Shown here: positions 17,363 to 26,857 of the stretch, one piece after another
Position numbering within the stretch: position 1 is the first letter of the stretch
Layout of the letters: each line of letters begins with the position of its first letter
Origin: Brevibacillus brevis NBRC 100599
GTDB taxonomy: Bacteria; Bacillota; Bacilli; Brevibacillales; Brevibacillaceae
DNA length: 64,000 nt
Assembly (NCBI RefSeq): GCF_000010165.1
Contig: NC_012491.1
Span: 2,102,001-2,166,000, forward strand
Reading direction: 5' to 3'
Made by a program: the position numbers and the translations under genes
Notes under the pieces: model-generated
Told to the model about the DNA's origin: nothing
The model's database searches: none
Seen by the model: the letters and a program-made list of their open reading frames with translations, nothing else

Positions 17363-17374
17363 CACGCTGGAACT

Positions 17375-17458
17375 GTGAGGGGAGAGATTTCTTCCCTCAC
17401 TTCCCACGATGTGACCCATGAAAGTCAAAGTCACGGAATGCTGACTTTGACTTTTTTT
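17375..17458 (+). terminator. Two hairpins after dnaK, the second a strong terminator
   Basis: First hairpin: GTGAGGG 17375-17381 with CCCTCAC 17394-17400. Second: a perfect 13-bp stem, 17421-17433 with 17442-17454, followed by a T-run to 17458. They separate dnaK from dnaJ and probably lower dnaJ expression. Confidence 0.85.
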
Positions 17459-17512
17459 CAAGTCTGTCACATGCTATGATAACAGTTGACTGTCATGGGA
17501 GTGATGTAGGAG

Positions 17513-18640
17513 ATGAAACGTGATTTATACGAGGTTCTGGGCGTAGCCAAGGATGCGGACGCGGATGAAATCAAAAAAGCGTATCGCAAGCTGGCACGTC
17601 AGTACCATCCGGATGTAAATAAAGAGGCTGACGCGGAAGAAAAGTTCAAAGAAGTTAAGGATGCGTACGACATCCTGTCCGAGCCACAAAAGCGTGCGCA
17701 GTATGACCGTTTTGGTCACCAAGACCCGAATCAGGGCTTCGGTGGCGGAGGGTTTGACGGATCAGGCATGGGCGGCTTCGGAGATATCTTTGACATGTTC
17801 TTCGGTGGCAACGGCAGACGTGCGAATCCAAATGCGCCTCGTAAAGGATCAGATCTGCAGTTTGGCCTCAGCATTGACTTTATCGACGCGATTTTTGGAA
17901 AAGAAACCGACGTGGAAATTCCAAAAGAAGCAGAATGCGATACATGCCTTGGTTCTGGCGCGAAGCCTGGTTCCGGTGTCGATACATGTAAGACTTGTAG
18001 TGGTACAGGACAGCAAGAAGTGGTGGCGAACACGCCGTTCGGCCGAATCGTCAACCGCCGTGTTTGCTCGACTTGCGAAGGCAAAGGGAAAGTTGTCAAA
18101 GAAAAATGTTCAACTTGCCGTGGAAGTGGACGTGTCAAGGTACGCCGCAAAATTCATCTCAACATCCCAGCAGGTGTGGACGATGGAGCACAATTGCGCG
18201 TAACAGGCGAGGGAGAACCGGGTGCAAATGGTGGACCTCCTGGGGATTTGTACGTCGTATTGCGCGTGAAGAGCCATGAGTTTTTCGAGCGTGAAGGAAA
18301 TGATATTTACTGTGAGGTTCCGCTAACTTACGCACAGGCAGCACTTGGAGATGAGATCGAAGTGCCGACTGTCGACGGTCGCGTGAAGTTGAAGATCCCG
18401 GCAGGTACTCAAACAGAAACATTCTTCCGCTTGCGTGGAAAAGGTGTTCCGCATTTGCGTGGAAACGGCCGCGGTGATCAGCATGTGAAAGTGCGCGTTA
18501 TTACGCCGACCAAGCTGAGCGATAAACAAAAGGAATTGTTGCGTGAGCTCGCCGAACTGTCTGGAGAAAAGCCAGGACAGCACGGAGGAGAAGACGAAGG
18601 CTTTTTCGAAAAAATGAAACGGGCATTCCGCGGCGAGTAA
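17513..18640 (+). CDS. dnaJ: Chaperone DnaJ (Hsp40)
   Basis: Co-chaperone that delivers substrate to DnaK and stimulates its ATPase. The J domain has the HPD motif (QYHPDVN, about 33-35), followed by a Gly/Phe-rich linker ([14 protein letters not shown]). Four CxxCxGxG zinc repeats follow ([32 protein letters not shown]), then the C-terminal substrate domain; 375 residues, a type I DnaJ. GGGAGTG lies about 8 bases before the ATG. Confidence 0.99.
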
Positions 18641-18739
18641 TCCGTCGCGGTTTTGTCCGCTTTTTGCCTAAAGTTTCATGTACCGAAGTCGATTAAATGA
18701 AAAGCCCGATTGGGAGCTTATGTGGGGAGTGGTAGATTC

Positions 18740-19681
18740 GTGAAATGGTCAGAAATCAGTATCCATACTACAGCGGAGGCTACGGAGGCGGTGTCAAGCC
18801 TCTTGTATGAATTGGGTGCCAATGGTGTCGTAATTGAAGACCCGGAGGTGCTCTATCGTGAGTGGGATACCCCCTTTGGCGAAATCTACCAGCTTTCTCC
18901 TGATGATTTTCCGGCCGAGGGCGTATTCGTTAAAGCATACCTGCCGGTTGACAGCAGCGAGCTGCTAGATGTTGTAGAAGAATTGAAAGAGCAGCTGGCG
19001 CAGTTGATCGAGTACGGTTTGGATATCGGCAAGGCATCGATTGCTGTAAACGATGTCCATGAAGATGAATGGGCCCACGCCTGGAAAAAATACTACAAAC
19101 CGGTTCATGTATCCGATCGCATGACCATCAAGCCAGTATGGGAAGAGTACGTGCCGAAGCATCCAGATGAGATCATTATCGAAATGGACCCAGGTATGGC
19201 ATTTGGAACAGGTACACATCCGACGACCATTCTTTGTCTGCGTGCACTCGAGAAGTATATGGCAAAAGGCGATCAGGTGTATGATGTTGGGACAGGCACA
19301 GCCATTTTGAGTATTGCTGCCATCAAGCTCGGAGCAAAAGATGTGCTGGCGATGGACTTAGATGAAGTAGCCGTTCGCTCTGCACAGGCCAATACCGAAC
19401 TGAATGGTGTGCATGAGCATATCAACGTGAGACAAAACAACTTGCTCGACGGCATCGAGGAGCAGGTGGAAGTGGTCGTGGCTAACATTTTGGCTGAGGT
19501 CATCGTGCGTTTCACCGACGATGTATTCCGCGTGTTGAAGCCAGGTGGGACCTTTATCTCGTCAGGTATTATTGCTGCACGTGAAGCGGATGTGAAAGCG
19601 GCGTTGGTGGCTTCAGGTCTTGAGATCGTGGAAACCATTTTCATCGATGACTGGGTAGCAATTGTAGCAAAAAAACGATAG
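18740..19681 (+). CDS. prmA: Ribosomal protein L11 methyltransferase PrmA
   Basis: SAM-dependent methyltransferase that modifies ribosomal protein L11. The N-terminal substrate-recognition domain (KWSEISIHTTAEATEAVSS) is followed by the catalytic domain with GTGTHPTT, VYDVGTGTAILSIAA and the catalytic-loop NILAEV. GTG 18740 with GGGGAGTGG upstream gives 313 residues and the family N-terminus; an upstream in-frame TTG at 18710 gives an atypical extension. Confidence 0.95.
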   Translation: MKWSEISIHTTAEATEAVSSLLYELGANGVVIEDPEVLYREWDTPFGEIYQLSPDDFPAEGVFVKAYLPVDSSELLDVVEELKEQLAQLIEYGLDIGKASIAVNDVHEDEWAHAWKKYYKPVHVSDRMTIKPVWEEYVPKHPDEIIIEMDPGMAFGTGTHPTTILCLRALEKYMAKGDQVYDVGTGTAILSIAAIKLGAKDVLAMDLDEVAVRSAQANTELNGVHEHINVRQNNLLDGIEEQVEVVVANILAEVIVRFTDDVFRVLKPGGTFISSGIIAAREADVKAALVASGLEIVETIFIDDWVAIVAKKR

Positions 19682-19699
19682 AATAGTGGGGTTGACGAG

Positions 19700-20458
19700 A
19701 TGCAACGATATTTTGTCGAGCCACATTCCTTTACTGAGAATGAGCTAACGATTGTCGGAGACGACGTACACCATATCGTAAATGTAATGCGTGCTCGGGA
19801 AGGCGAAGAAATCATCGTTTCTGATGGAGCGGGCAGGTCAGCACGGGCCAAGCTTGTCTATCTTTCTGCCAAGGAAGTACGGGCAGAAGTAATGGAAATG
19901 CTTCAAGAAGAGCGAGAACTGCCGATCCGGGTCACAATTGGTCAGGGGCTTCCAAAAGGCGAGAAGCTGGAGTGGATTTTGCAAAAGGGGACGGAACTTG
20001 GGGCGTACTCCTTTTTCCCGTTTTCTTCTGAGCGAACCATTGTAAAGCTGGACGCCAAAAAAGAAGCGAAAAAACTGGAGCGTTGGCGCAAAATCGTTAA
20101 AGAGGCTGCTGAACAGTCTCATCGTGCTGTTTTGCCAGAGCTTTTATCTCCTGTTTCGTTTCGTGAGATACTTGAAGCTGGCCAGTCGTATACGCATTGC
20201 GCAATTGCTTATGAAAAAGAGGGCAGTACCACGATTCATCAAGTGTTAGAAGAGATGACTGCGAGTGATTCACTTCTCGTCCTCGTTGGACCGGAGGGAG
20301 GCTTCTCTCCTGAGGAAGTGGCCCAAGCAGAGAGCAAAGGGTTCCTGACGGTTTCCCTCGGCCCGCGTATTTTGCGCACGGAAACAGCAAGCCAGTACGT
20401 TTTGGCCTGCGCTTCCTATCAGTTTGAACGAAAGGCTTCATCACTTCGCAAAGGATGA
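19700..20458 (+). CDS. rsmE: 16S rRNA m3U1498 methyltransferase RsmE
   Basis: SPOUT-class methyltransferase that acts on 16S rRNA U1498. The N-terminal PUA-like part (MQRYFVEPH, DDVHHIVNVMRAREGEEI) is followed by the knotted domain with VGPEGGFSPEEV and LGPRILRTETA, the SAM-binding knot. 252 residues is usual. It lies 18 bases after prmA, as in B. subtilis (yqeT-yqeU). Confidence 0.96.
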   Translation: MQRYFVEPHSFTENELTIVGDDVHHIVNVMRAREGEEIIVSDGAGRSARAKLVYLSAKEVRAEVMEMLQEERELPIRVTIGQGLPKGEKLEWILQKGTELGAYSFFPFSSERTIVKLDAKKEAKKLERWRKIVKEAAEQSHRAVLPELLSPVSFREILEAGQSYTHCAIAYEKEGSTTIHQVLEEMTASDSLLVLVGPEGGFSPEEVAQAESKGFLTVSLGPRILRTETASQYVLACASYQFERKASSLRKG

Positions 20459-20560
20459 GCAGGAACGAAACGGTTATGACCGATTTCGTTGACCGCAAGC
20501 GGTCACATCCACTTTTATGAAAAACGGAGAGACGTTTTTCACACAAAAGGAGGAATGGCA

Positions 20561-21919
20561 ATGTCTACCGTTGCTTTTCATACATTGGGCTGCAAAGTAA
20601 ACAGCTATGAGACAGAGGCCATCTGGCAGTTGTTTAAGGCTGACGGCTATGAGAGAGTCGACTTTGAACAAGAAGATGCAGATGTTTACGTGATTAATAC
20701 TTGTACGGTTACGAATACGGGAGATAAGAAGAGCCGCCAAGTAATTCGTCGTGCGATTCGCCGGAATCCTGAGGCGATCGTAGCCGTAACGGGCTGCTAC
20801 GCGCAAACCTCTCCAAGTGAGATTGCGCAAATTCCCGGTGTAGATATCGTAGTTGGTACACAAGGACGCGAGAAGCTGATCGAGTACGTGGATCAAATTC
20901 GCGCAGAACGCACGCCGATCAATGCCGTAGGCAACATTATGAAAGCTCGCGACTTCGAAGAGCTGGATGTTCCTAACTTCACGGATCGCACACGTGCTTC
21001 CCTCAAGATTCAAGAGGGCTGCAACAACTTTTGTACGTTTTGTATTATTCCTTGGGCACGCGGTCTGATGCGTTCCCGCAAACCGGAGAGCGTCGTCGAA
21101 CAGGCCCAAAAGCTGGTGGAAGCGGGCTACCTGGAAATTGTTTTGACTGGGATTCATACAGGTGGATACGGCGAAGATTTGGAAGACTACAATTTGGCCA
21201 AGCTGTTAATTGACCTTCATCAGGTGGAAGGCCTCAAGCGCATCCGCATCAGTTCGATCGAGGCAAGCCAAATCACCGATGAAGTGATCGAGGTCATCAA
21301 CAACTCCGATCGTGTCGTACGCCATCTGCATGTACCGTTGCAAGCGGGCGATGACGAAGTGTTGAAGCGCATGCGCCGCAAGTATACGACTGCTGAGTTT
21401 TACGAAAGAATGGTCAAAGTACGCGAAGCATTGCCAGGAGCAGCGATTACGACAGACGTCATCGTAGGCTTCCCTGGTGAGACCGAAGAGCAATTCTGGA
21501 ACGGATACGAGTTTATGAAGAAAATCGGTTTCGCCGAGATGCACGTATTTCCGTACTCCATGCGTACAGGTACACCAGCAGCGCGTATGACGGATCAAAT
21601 TCCTGAAGAGGAAAAGAACGAGCGCGTTGCGAAGCTTCTGGAGCTCAATCAGGAACTGACCTTGGCATACTCCAAGAAATTCGTAGGGGATGTACTGGAA
21701 GTCATTCCAGAGCGTCCGTTTAAAGAAGCACCTGATAGCGGTCTTCTGATGGGCTATTCGGACAACTACCTGAACGTCGTCTTCCCTGGCGATGAGAGCA
21801 TGATCGGCAAGATTTGCAAGGTCAGACTGGATGAACCAGGCTCGGAATACTGCAAAGGGACTTTTGTTCGCGTAGTGGAAACAGAGGCGCTGCCTTACCT
21901 GAAGGAGCGAGCTATATGA
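20561..21919 (+). CDS. mtaB: tRNA t6A37 methylthiotransferase MtaB
   Basis: Radical SAM enzyme of the MiaB family that adds the 2-methylthio group to t6A37 in tRNA. The N-terminal UPF0004 domain has three cysteines (TLGCKVN, NTCTVTN, TGCYAQ) for one cluster. The radical SAM motif is GCNNFCTFCIIPWARG, and a TRAM domain ends the protein. ATG 20561 follows AAAGGAGG at good spacing (452 residues). The next gene overlaps by 4 bases. Confidence 0.95.
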   Translation: MSTVAFHTLGCKVNSYETEAIWQLFKADGYERVDFEQEDADVYVINTCTVTNTGDKKSRQVIRRAIRRNPEAIVAVTGCYAQTSPSEIAQIPGVDIVVGTQGREKLIEYVDQIRAERTPINAVGNIMKARDFEELDVPNFTDRTRASLKIQEGCNNFCTFCIIPWARGLMRSRKPESVVEQAQKLVEAGYLEIVLTGIHTGGYGEDLEDYNLAKLLIDLHQVEGLKRIRISSIEASQITDEVIEVINNSDRVVRHLHVPLQAGDDEVLKRMRRKYTTAEFYERMVKVREALPGAAITTDVIVGFPGETEEQFWNGYEFMKKIGFAEMHVFPYSMRTGTPAARMTDQIPEEEKNERVAKLLELNQELTLAYSKKFVGDVLEVIPERPFKEAPDSGLLMGYSDNYLNVVFPGDESMIGKICKVRLDEPGSEYCKGTFVRVVETEALPYLKERAI

Positions 21920-22344
21920 CGGAGATATCGGCTGGGGGCGTTGTATACCAGAAGCAAGACGCAGAGTACATGCTCCTATTGATTGAAGACCGCTATGGCA
22001 AGGTAACACTCGCAAAAGGGAAGCAGGAGATGGGCGAGACCATCGAAGAAACGGCTCTGCGCGAAGTTTTGGAAGAAACAGGCGTAGCCGGACGATTGGG
22101 ATCCAAGCTTGACATGATCACTTATGTGTATACACATCCAGTGACGGGCGAATCCATCGACAAAGAAGTCCATTATTATTTGGTGGAAGCTTACAACACG
22201 GAGATCACCGTGCAGCTAGAGGAAATCAATGATGTCCATTGGCATTCTGCAAAGGAAGCATGGGATTTGCAACTGCAACGGGGATACCGTAACAATGACA
22301 GCATTTTTCGCCTTGCATTCGAACAATTAGGGATAGAGGTGTAG
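21916..22344 (+). CDS. Nudix hydrolase
   Basis: A 142-residue Nudix pyrophosphatase. The Nudix box is complete: [17 protein letters not shown] followed by LEETGV, with the REVLEE glutamates for metal binding. Substrate is not predictable from this. The start overlaps the mtaB stop as ATGA, and deoC starts 5 bases after its stop, so it is co-transcribed with both. Confidence 0.92.
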   Translation: MTEISAGGVVYQKQDAEYMLLLIEDRYGKVTLAKGKQEMGETIEETALREVLEETGVAGRLGSKLDMITYVYTHPVTGESIDKEVHYYLVEAYNTEITVQLEEINDVHWHSAKEAWDLQLQRGYRNNDSIFRLAFEQLGIEV

Positions 22345-22348
22345 TTCT

Positions 22349-23014
22349 ATGAACATGAACAAATATATCGACCACACGCTGTTGAAGCCTGATGCTACAC
22401 AAGAGATGATTGACAAGCTGTGCCAAGAAGCAAGAGAGCATGACTTCATGTCTGTATGTGTAAACCCTTATTGGGTAAAACGCTCTGCTGAACTCTTGGC
22501 AGGTTCTGATGTAAAAGTGTGCACGGTTATCGGTTTCCCTCTGGGAGCGAGCACAATCGAATCCAAAGCAGCCGAAACCCGCGATGCGATTGCAAACGGA
22601 GCGACTGAGGTAGATATGGTACTGAACGTGGGTGCCCTGAAATCCGGCGACCTGGAAACTGTCAAAAAAGACATCGCTGCTGTAAAGCAAGCGGCTGGCG
22701 ATATTCTCTTGAAAGTGATTCTGGAAACCTGCCTCTTGACCGAAGAAGAAAAAGTAGTTGCGTGCAAGCTCTCCGTAGAGGCTGGTGCTGATTACGTAAA
22801 AACCTCCACAGGATTTTCAACAGGTGGAGCAACGGTTGAAGATATCGCCCTGATGCGTAAAACCGTAGGACCAAATGTAGGCGTAAAAGCGTCTGGTGGC
22901 GTTCGTGACGGTGAAACAGCGGTTGCGATGATCGAAGCAGGCGCGAGCCGTATCGGTACGAGCTCCGGTGTTTCCATTGTAACAGGAGCAAAAACAACAG
23001 GCAGCGGATACTAA
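22349..23014 (+). CDS. deoC: Deoxyribose-phosphate aldolase
   Basis: Class I aldolase that splits 2-deoxyribose-5-phosphate into glyceraldehyde-3-phosphate and acetaldehyde in deoxynucleoside catabolism. The Schiff-base lysine lies in [15 protein letters not shown]; the second lysine is in [10 protein letters not shown], and the start [13 protein letters not shown] is typical. 221 residues is normal. Here it is linked to mtaB and the Nudix gene and not to other deo genes. A terminator follows. Confidence 0.96.
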   Translation: MNMNKYIDHTLLKPDATQEMIDKLCQEAREHDFMSVCVNPYWVKRSAELLAGSDVKVCTVIGFPLGASTIESKAAETRDAIANGATEVDMVLNVGALKSGDLETVKKDIAAVKQAAGDILLKVILETCLLTEEEKVVACKLSVEAGADYVKTSTGFSTGGATVEDIALMRKTVGPNVGVKASGGVRDGETAVAMIEAGASRIGTSSGVSIVTGAKTTGSGY

Positions 23015-23022
23015 TACCAAAG

Positions 23023-23054
23023 AAAAGCCTGGCCGAGGTAAGGCCGGGCTTTTT
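23023..23054 (+). terminator. Terminator of the mtaB-nudix-deoC unit
   Basis: A 12-bp stem (AAAAGCCTGGCC with GGCCGGGCTTTT, one mismatch) is followed by T residues. Confidence 0.85.
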
Positions 23055-23115
23055 CCGTCCTGCATGCTGAAGTTCCTATAGAGAGAGGATAGGGAGCGGG
23101 GAGGAGATTAGCAAA

Positions 23116-23511
23116 ATGAAATTTGTTAAAGGAATCGTCATCCTGTTGGCTTTTTATGGGGTAGGCGTAGCTGCGAGCAAATGGCTGCATATTCCCCTGC
23201 CCGGGAACCTTGTGGGAATGCTGCTATTAACACTGGGACTGTGTATGGGATGGATACGAATGGATTGGGTGGAACAAGCGGGTACATTTTTAATTAGACA
23301 CATGTTGCTCTTTTTCGTACCGATCATTGTCGGAGTTGCTTCCTATTTAAACGTATTCACACAAAACCCATTGCCAATCATACTATCGATGGTGCTTGGT
23401 CCATTGCTGGTCATGCTTGTGACTGGCGTGGTTGTGCAATGGTATATGAAGCATCATAAACAAAAATCAGAATCGTCCTTGCCGCAAGAAGGGAGGACTT
23501 TGGATGCTTAG
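23116..23511 (+). CDS. CidA/LrgA-family holin-like membrane protein
   Basis: A 131-residue protein with four hydrophobic segments, including the family segment PLPGNLVGMLLLTLGL. CidA/LrgA proteins act with CidB/LrgB partners in murein hydrolase control and, in some Bacilli, pyruvate transport. RBS GGAGGAG precedes the ATG. The following LrgB-type gene overlaps by 8 bases. The sequence does not separate the Cid from the Lrg role. Confidence 0.9.
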   Translation: MKFVKGIVILLAFYGVGVAASKWLHIPLPGNLVGMLLLTLGLCMGWIRMDWVEQAGTFLIRHMLLFFVPIIVGVASYLNVFTQNPLPIILSMVLGPLLVMLVTGVVVQWYMKHHKQKSESSLPQEGRTLDA

Positions 23512-24169
23512 TCCATTTTTTGCCATTTTAGTATCGATAGCAGGGTACAAAGGTGCAACTATGATCAACGCTCGATTCCATCGATTGCAGCCTCTTTTGG
23601 TGGCTGTGATCTTGGTCTGGACCATGTGGTGGGCATTTAGCGGTGATTGGGAGGCGTTTGCTGCCGGAGGATCGTGGATTTCCTTTTGGCTCGGTCCTGC
23701 AACGGTGGCACTCGCTATTCCGCTGGCTAAACAGATCAAGGAATTTGCTCATATTTGGCGCGGTGTTTTGCTTGGTGTATGTGCAGGCTGTGCAGTTGCG
23801 ATCCTCGTCGTTATGGCGGTTCATTGGTGTCTAGGCTCAAATGAGCTCGTATACAAAAGCATGCTCAGCAAATCCGTGACCACCCCCATTGCGTTGGAGC
23901 TGAGTCGTTCCATAGGTGGGGAGCCTGCACTTGCAGCCTTTTTTACCGCGCTAACAGGGATGGTCGGTGTCATGATTGCCCGTCCTGTTCTCAAATGGGG
24001 AAAAATCACGGATGATTGGGCAATCGGGATCGCTATTGGTACGAGTGCACACGCCATTGGTACGGCTAGCTTGAACCGCGTTTCCCCTGTTCAAACGGCA
24101 GCGTCCAGTGTCGCAATGATCGTGGCTGGCGTCATTACTTCCATCTACTTGATACCATTTTCTTTCTAA
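23504..24169 (+). CDS. LrgB/CidB-family membrane protein
   Basis: A 221-residue membrane protein with about six hydrophobic segments and the LrgB hallmarks KSVTTPIALELS and GTSAHAIGTA. It pairs with the preceding LrgA-type protein. GGGAGG lies 7 bases before the ATG inside the upstream gene. Its 3' end overlaps the opposing cotransporter gene by 35 bases. Confidence 0.92.
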   Translation: MLSPFFAILVSIAGYKGATMINARFHRLQPLLVAVILVWTMWWAFSGDWEAFAAGGSWISFWLGPATVALAIPLAKQIKEFAHIWRGVLLGVCAGCAVAILVVMAVHWCLGSNELVYKSMLSKSVTTPIALELSRSIGGEPALAAFFTALTGMVGVMIARPVLKWGKITDDWAIGIAIGTSAHAIGTASLNRVSPVQTAASSVAMIVAGVITSIYLIPFSF

Positions 24170-25118
24170 AGGTGAGGTCAGTCGGACGACGCTTATCAGG
24201 GATAAGCCATTGAATAAACCGGGCTATTTGCGGCACGAATGGCAGCGCAACTAGAGAGCAGACGAGATTGAAGATCGTCTGTGAATGGGCGATTTGCATA
24301 GAAGGACTATCCGTTAAAAAGGCACTGACGAGGGCAAGCTGGGAAAGAAACGGTAAAAAAACAATCGCGCCTGCAACGTTGAAGAGCGTATGGCACCATG
24401 CGACCTGCTTGGATGCCGTATTTGTGCCAATCGCAGCGATGACAGCAGTAAAGCAGGTTCCGACATTCGCGCCCAATACGATGGCGAGTGCCGTTTCCAT
24501 CGAAAGAATTTGATGACTGAGAAGGCCCATCGTGATCACGGTTGTAGCGGAACCGCTATGAATGAGCGCGGTGAAAATGACCCCGGTAATCAAACCGATC
24601 CAGATGGAATGGCTGCTCTCCAGAAAAAGCGAACGAAACGTCTCAGACTGCTCCAAAGGCTTCGCCATGACTTTCAATGTATCGATGCCGAGGAAGATCA
24701 GTCCGAAGCCGGCGACGACAAGACCAATGCAACGAATGTTTCGGCGCGGCATCAGCCAAAGGGCGACTCCGATGAGAAGCATGGGGATGGCAAAAGACTC
24801 GAGCTTGAGCGCAACCAGCTCCGTTGTCACGGTCGTGCCCAGATTGGTACCTAAAATGATGCCAACGGTTTGTGTGAACTGGATGATACCTGCGTTCGTC
24901 AGCCCAATCGTCAGGACGGTTACCGCACTGGAGCTTTGCAAGACAAAAGTAGCGAAGAGACCAATCCAGAAGCTATGGAGTGGGGTGCGAGTAAAGCGCC
25001 CCATCCATTCTTCCATTTTTTTGCCGGCGAGGTTTTGAAAGCCGGAGCGCATGGCATACATACCGAAAAGAAAAAACGTGAGCCCAAAGGTAAAAGGGGC
25101 GAGGATGGAGACTATCAC
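24135..25118 (-). CDS. Na/Pi cotransporter family protein (YqeW-like)
   Basis: A 327-residue membrane protein with two inverted repeats bearing the family motifs QSSSAVTVLTIGL and HSGSATTVITMGL, as in sodium-phosphate cotransporters (PF02690). It has no C-terminal PhoU domain. GTG 25118 with GGGAGG upstream. B. subtilis has yqeW of this family right after mtaB (yqeV), so this is probably the counterpart in reversed orientation. Transport of phosphate is a family inference. Confidence 0.88.
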   Translation of the reverse strand: MIVSILAPFTFGLTFFLFGMYAMRSGFQNLAGKKMEEWMGRFTRTPLHSFWIGLFATFVLQSSSAVTVLTIGLTNAGIIQFTQTVGIILGTNLGTTVTTELVALKLESFAIPMLLIGVALWLMPRRNIRCIGLVVAGFGLIFLGIDTLKVMAKPLEQSETFRSLFLESSHSIWIGLITGVIFTALIHSGSATTVITMGLLSHQILSMETALAIVLGANVGTCFTAVIAAIGTNTASKQVAWCHTLFNVAGAIVFLPFLSQLALVSAFLTDSPSMQIAHSQTIFNLVCSLVALPFVPQIARFIQWLIPDKRRPTDLTFRKKMVSSRWK

Positions 25119-25208
25119 AAGATACGTTCCTCCCTGTCCATTTTTAGCAAGTTACTATAACGCTATGCCTGTACTAGGGCAAGCATGACAAAGAGGAGGA
25201 ATGGCTGC

Positions 25209-26504
25209 ATGGCACGTGTGCTATTGAATCAACATCGGAAAAAGCGGCTAGAAGTAGGACATCCGTGGATTTTTAAATCAGAGGTATTAGAAATTCAAGG
25301 GGATGCAGAACCAGGTGAAATCGTCGAGGTCACCAATCACAAAGGACATTTCTTGGCAAAGGGCTACATCAACCCTGCTTCACAAATGATTGTACGCATT
25401 TTGAGCTACGACCAAAAGGAAGAGATCGACTACGACTTTTTCTTGCGGAAAATCAAGGAAGCGGCAGAATTCCGGACGAGATTTGTGGACAACCCACGGG
25501 CTTGCCGTGTGATTTACGGGGAAGCTGACTTTTTGCCTGGACTCATCGTCGATCGCTACGAGGATACATTGGTTGTCCAAGTCCTCTCATTGGGGATGGA
25601 GAAGCGCATCGATTGGATTCGGGATGCACTGGTAGAGGTATTTGCTCCGACTGGTATTTATTTGCGCAATGATGTACCTGTCCGTGAACTGGAAGGGCTC
25701 ACACAGGGCAAAGAGGTCCTGTACGGAGAGTGTCCGCGTGAGGTATTAATCGAAGAAAACGGATTGAAATACTATGTGGATATCGTAGAGGGGCAAAAGA
25801 CGGGCTTTTTCTATGATCAGCGGGAAAATCGCGCCTCCATCGCGCCATTGATGAAAGGCTGGGGCGAAAAGCACGGCATTTCCCTGACGAGTATGGAAGT
25901 AGACGGCGAGACAAAGCAGGTGCCTGTAGACAAGCGGGGGAAAGCGGTCAAAAATCCGTTTTGGGATGGCGCTGAGGTATTGGAATGCTTTACACATACG
26001 GGTTCCTTTACCCTGAACGCATGCAAGCACGGTGCGAAAAAAGTGACAGCCCTCGATATTTCCGAGCACGCTATCGAAACAGCGAAGCGAAACATTACAC
26101 TCAATGGCTTCTTACATCGTGTTGATTTTGTGGTGGCGAATGCGTTTGATTACTTGCGTGAAAATGTAGAGGCAGGCAAGAGCTGGGATGTAGTCATTCT
26201 TGACCCGCCAGCGTTCGCGAAATCGCGTGGAGCAGTGAAAGGCGCTTGCCGCGGTTACAAAGACATTAACTTAAACGGAATGAAGCTCGTTCGTCAGGGC
26301 GGCTTTCTCGTTACCGCATCTTGCTCGTACCATATGTCGCCTGAGCTGTTCCTGCAAACGATTCAAGAGGCAGCGGTCGATGCGAAAAAGATATTGCGCC
26401 TGATTGAATGGCGAGGAGCGGGCAAGGATCACCCGCAAATCAGTGGGGCTGATGAGGCTCATTACTTGAAATTTGCCATCTTTGAAGTAAGAGATCGTCG
26501 ATAG
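25209..26504 (+). CDS. PUA-domain class I rRNA methyltransferase (RlmI/YwbD-like)
   Basis: A 431-residue methyltransferase with an N-terminal PUA domain (VLLNQHRKKRLEVGHPWIF) and the RlmI-type catalytic part: EGQKTGFFYDQRENR, motif I ECFTHTGSFTL and motif IV DPPAFAKSR. In E. coli RlmI makes m5C1962 in 23S rRNA; the exact target here is unknown. ATG 25209 lies 8 bases after GGAGGA. Residues ~217-254, rich in Lys, Gly and Asp, look like an insertion between the QRENR segment and motif I. Confidence 0.87.
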   Translation: MARVLLNQHRKKRLEVGHPWIFKSEVLEIQGDAEPGEIVEVTNHKGHFLAKGYINPASQMIVRILSYDQKEEIDYDFFLRKIKEAAEFRTRFVDNPRACRVIYGEADFLPGLIVDRYEDTLVVQVLSLGMEKRIDWIRDALVEVFAPTGIYLRNDVPVRELEGLTQGKEVLYGECPREVLIEENGLKYYVDIVEGQKTGFFYDQRENRASIAPLMKGWGEKHGISLTSMEVDGETKQVPVDKRGKAVKNPFWDGAEVLECFTHTGSFTLNACKHGAKKVTALDISEHAIETAKRNITLNGFLHRVDFVVANAFDYLRENVEAGKSWDVVILDPPAFAKSRGAVKGACRGYKDINLNGMKLVRQGGFLVTASCSYHMSPELFLQTIQEAAVDAKKILRLIEWRGAGKDHPQISGADEAHYLKFAIFEVRDRR

Positions 26505-26507
26505 AGA

Positions 26508-26552
26508 AAAAGAAAAACAGCGTCCGCATTAAAACGGCGCTGTTTTTCTTTT
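26508..26552. terminator. Bidirectional terminator
   Basis: A 15-bp perfect stem (26508-26522 with 26538-26552) has A-rich and T-rich outer ends and serves the methyltransferase gene and the opposing small gene. Confidence 0.88.
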
Positions 26553-26568
26553 CGGCTTTTAGTCTGAT

Positions 26569-26757
26569 TTAAGAAATTGGTTTTTCAAAAATCAATTCGA
26601 AGTATTTGGCGATACCATCGCCCCCGATGCTTGGAGCAAAGATTTGCACCAAACGCCAGCCTTCCTTGGCGTGCTCGTGGACAACGGTCTGATAATCTTC
26701 TTTTGGTTGGCGTCGAAAAGAGGACAGCTCAACTCGGACGAATTTGTATTCAAACAT
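26569..26757 (-). CDS. DUF4177-type small protein
   Basis: A 62-residue protein starting [11 protein letters not shown], with [16 protein letters not shown] in the middle. This is the pattern of DUF4177 proteins (KFV...GWEL). ATG 26757 follows GGGGGGAAA; a longer frame upstream has no RBS. Function is unknown; probably cytoplasmic. Confidence 0.78.
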   Translation of the reverse strand: MFEYKFVRVELSSFRRQPKEDYQTVVHEHAKEGWRLVQIFAPSIGGDGIAKYFELIFEKPIS

Positions 26758-26857
26758 GTTCTTTCCCCCCGCTTGTATCGTCTCTCTTTTTATACGCGCG
26801 ACGAGCGGAAAGAGTTGCACAAAGAATGCGAATCATTTCGAATGAAGAAATAAGTGC

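Noticed and set aside
15395..17470. A 691-codon open frame on the minus strand opposite dnaK
   Set aside because: Long antisense frames opposite dnaK are a known effect of its codon use. The frame has no RBS, and its composition (rich in Cys, Phe, His) is not protein-like.
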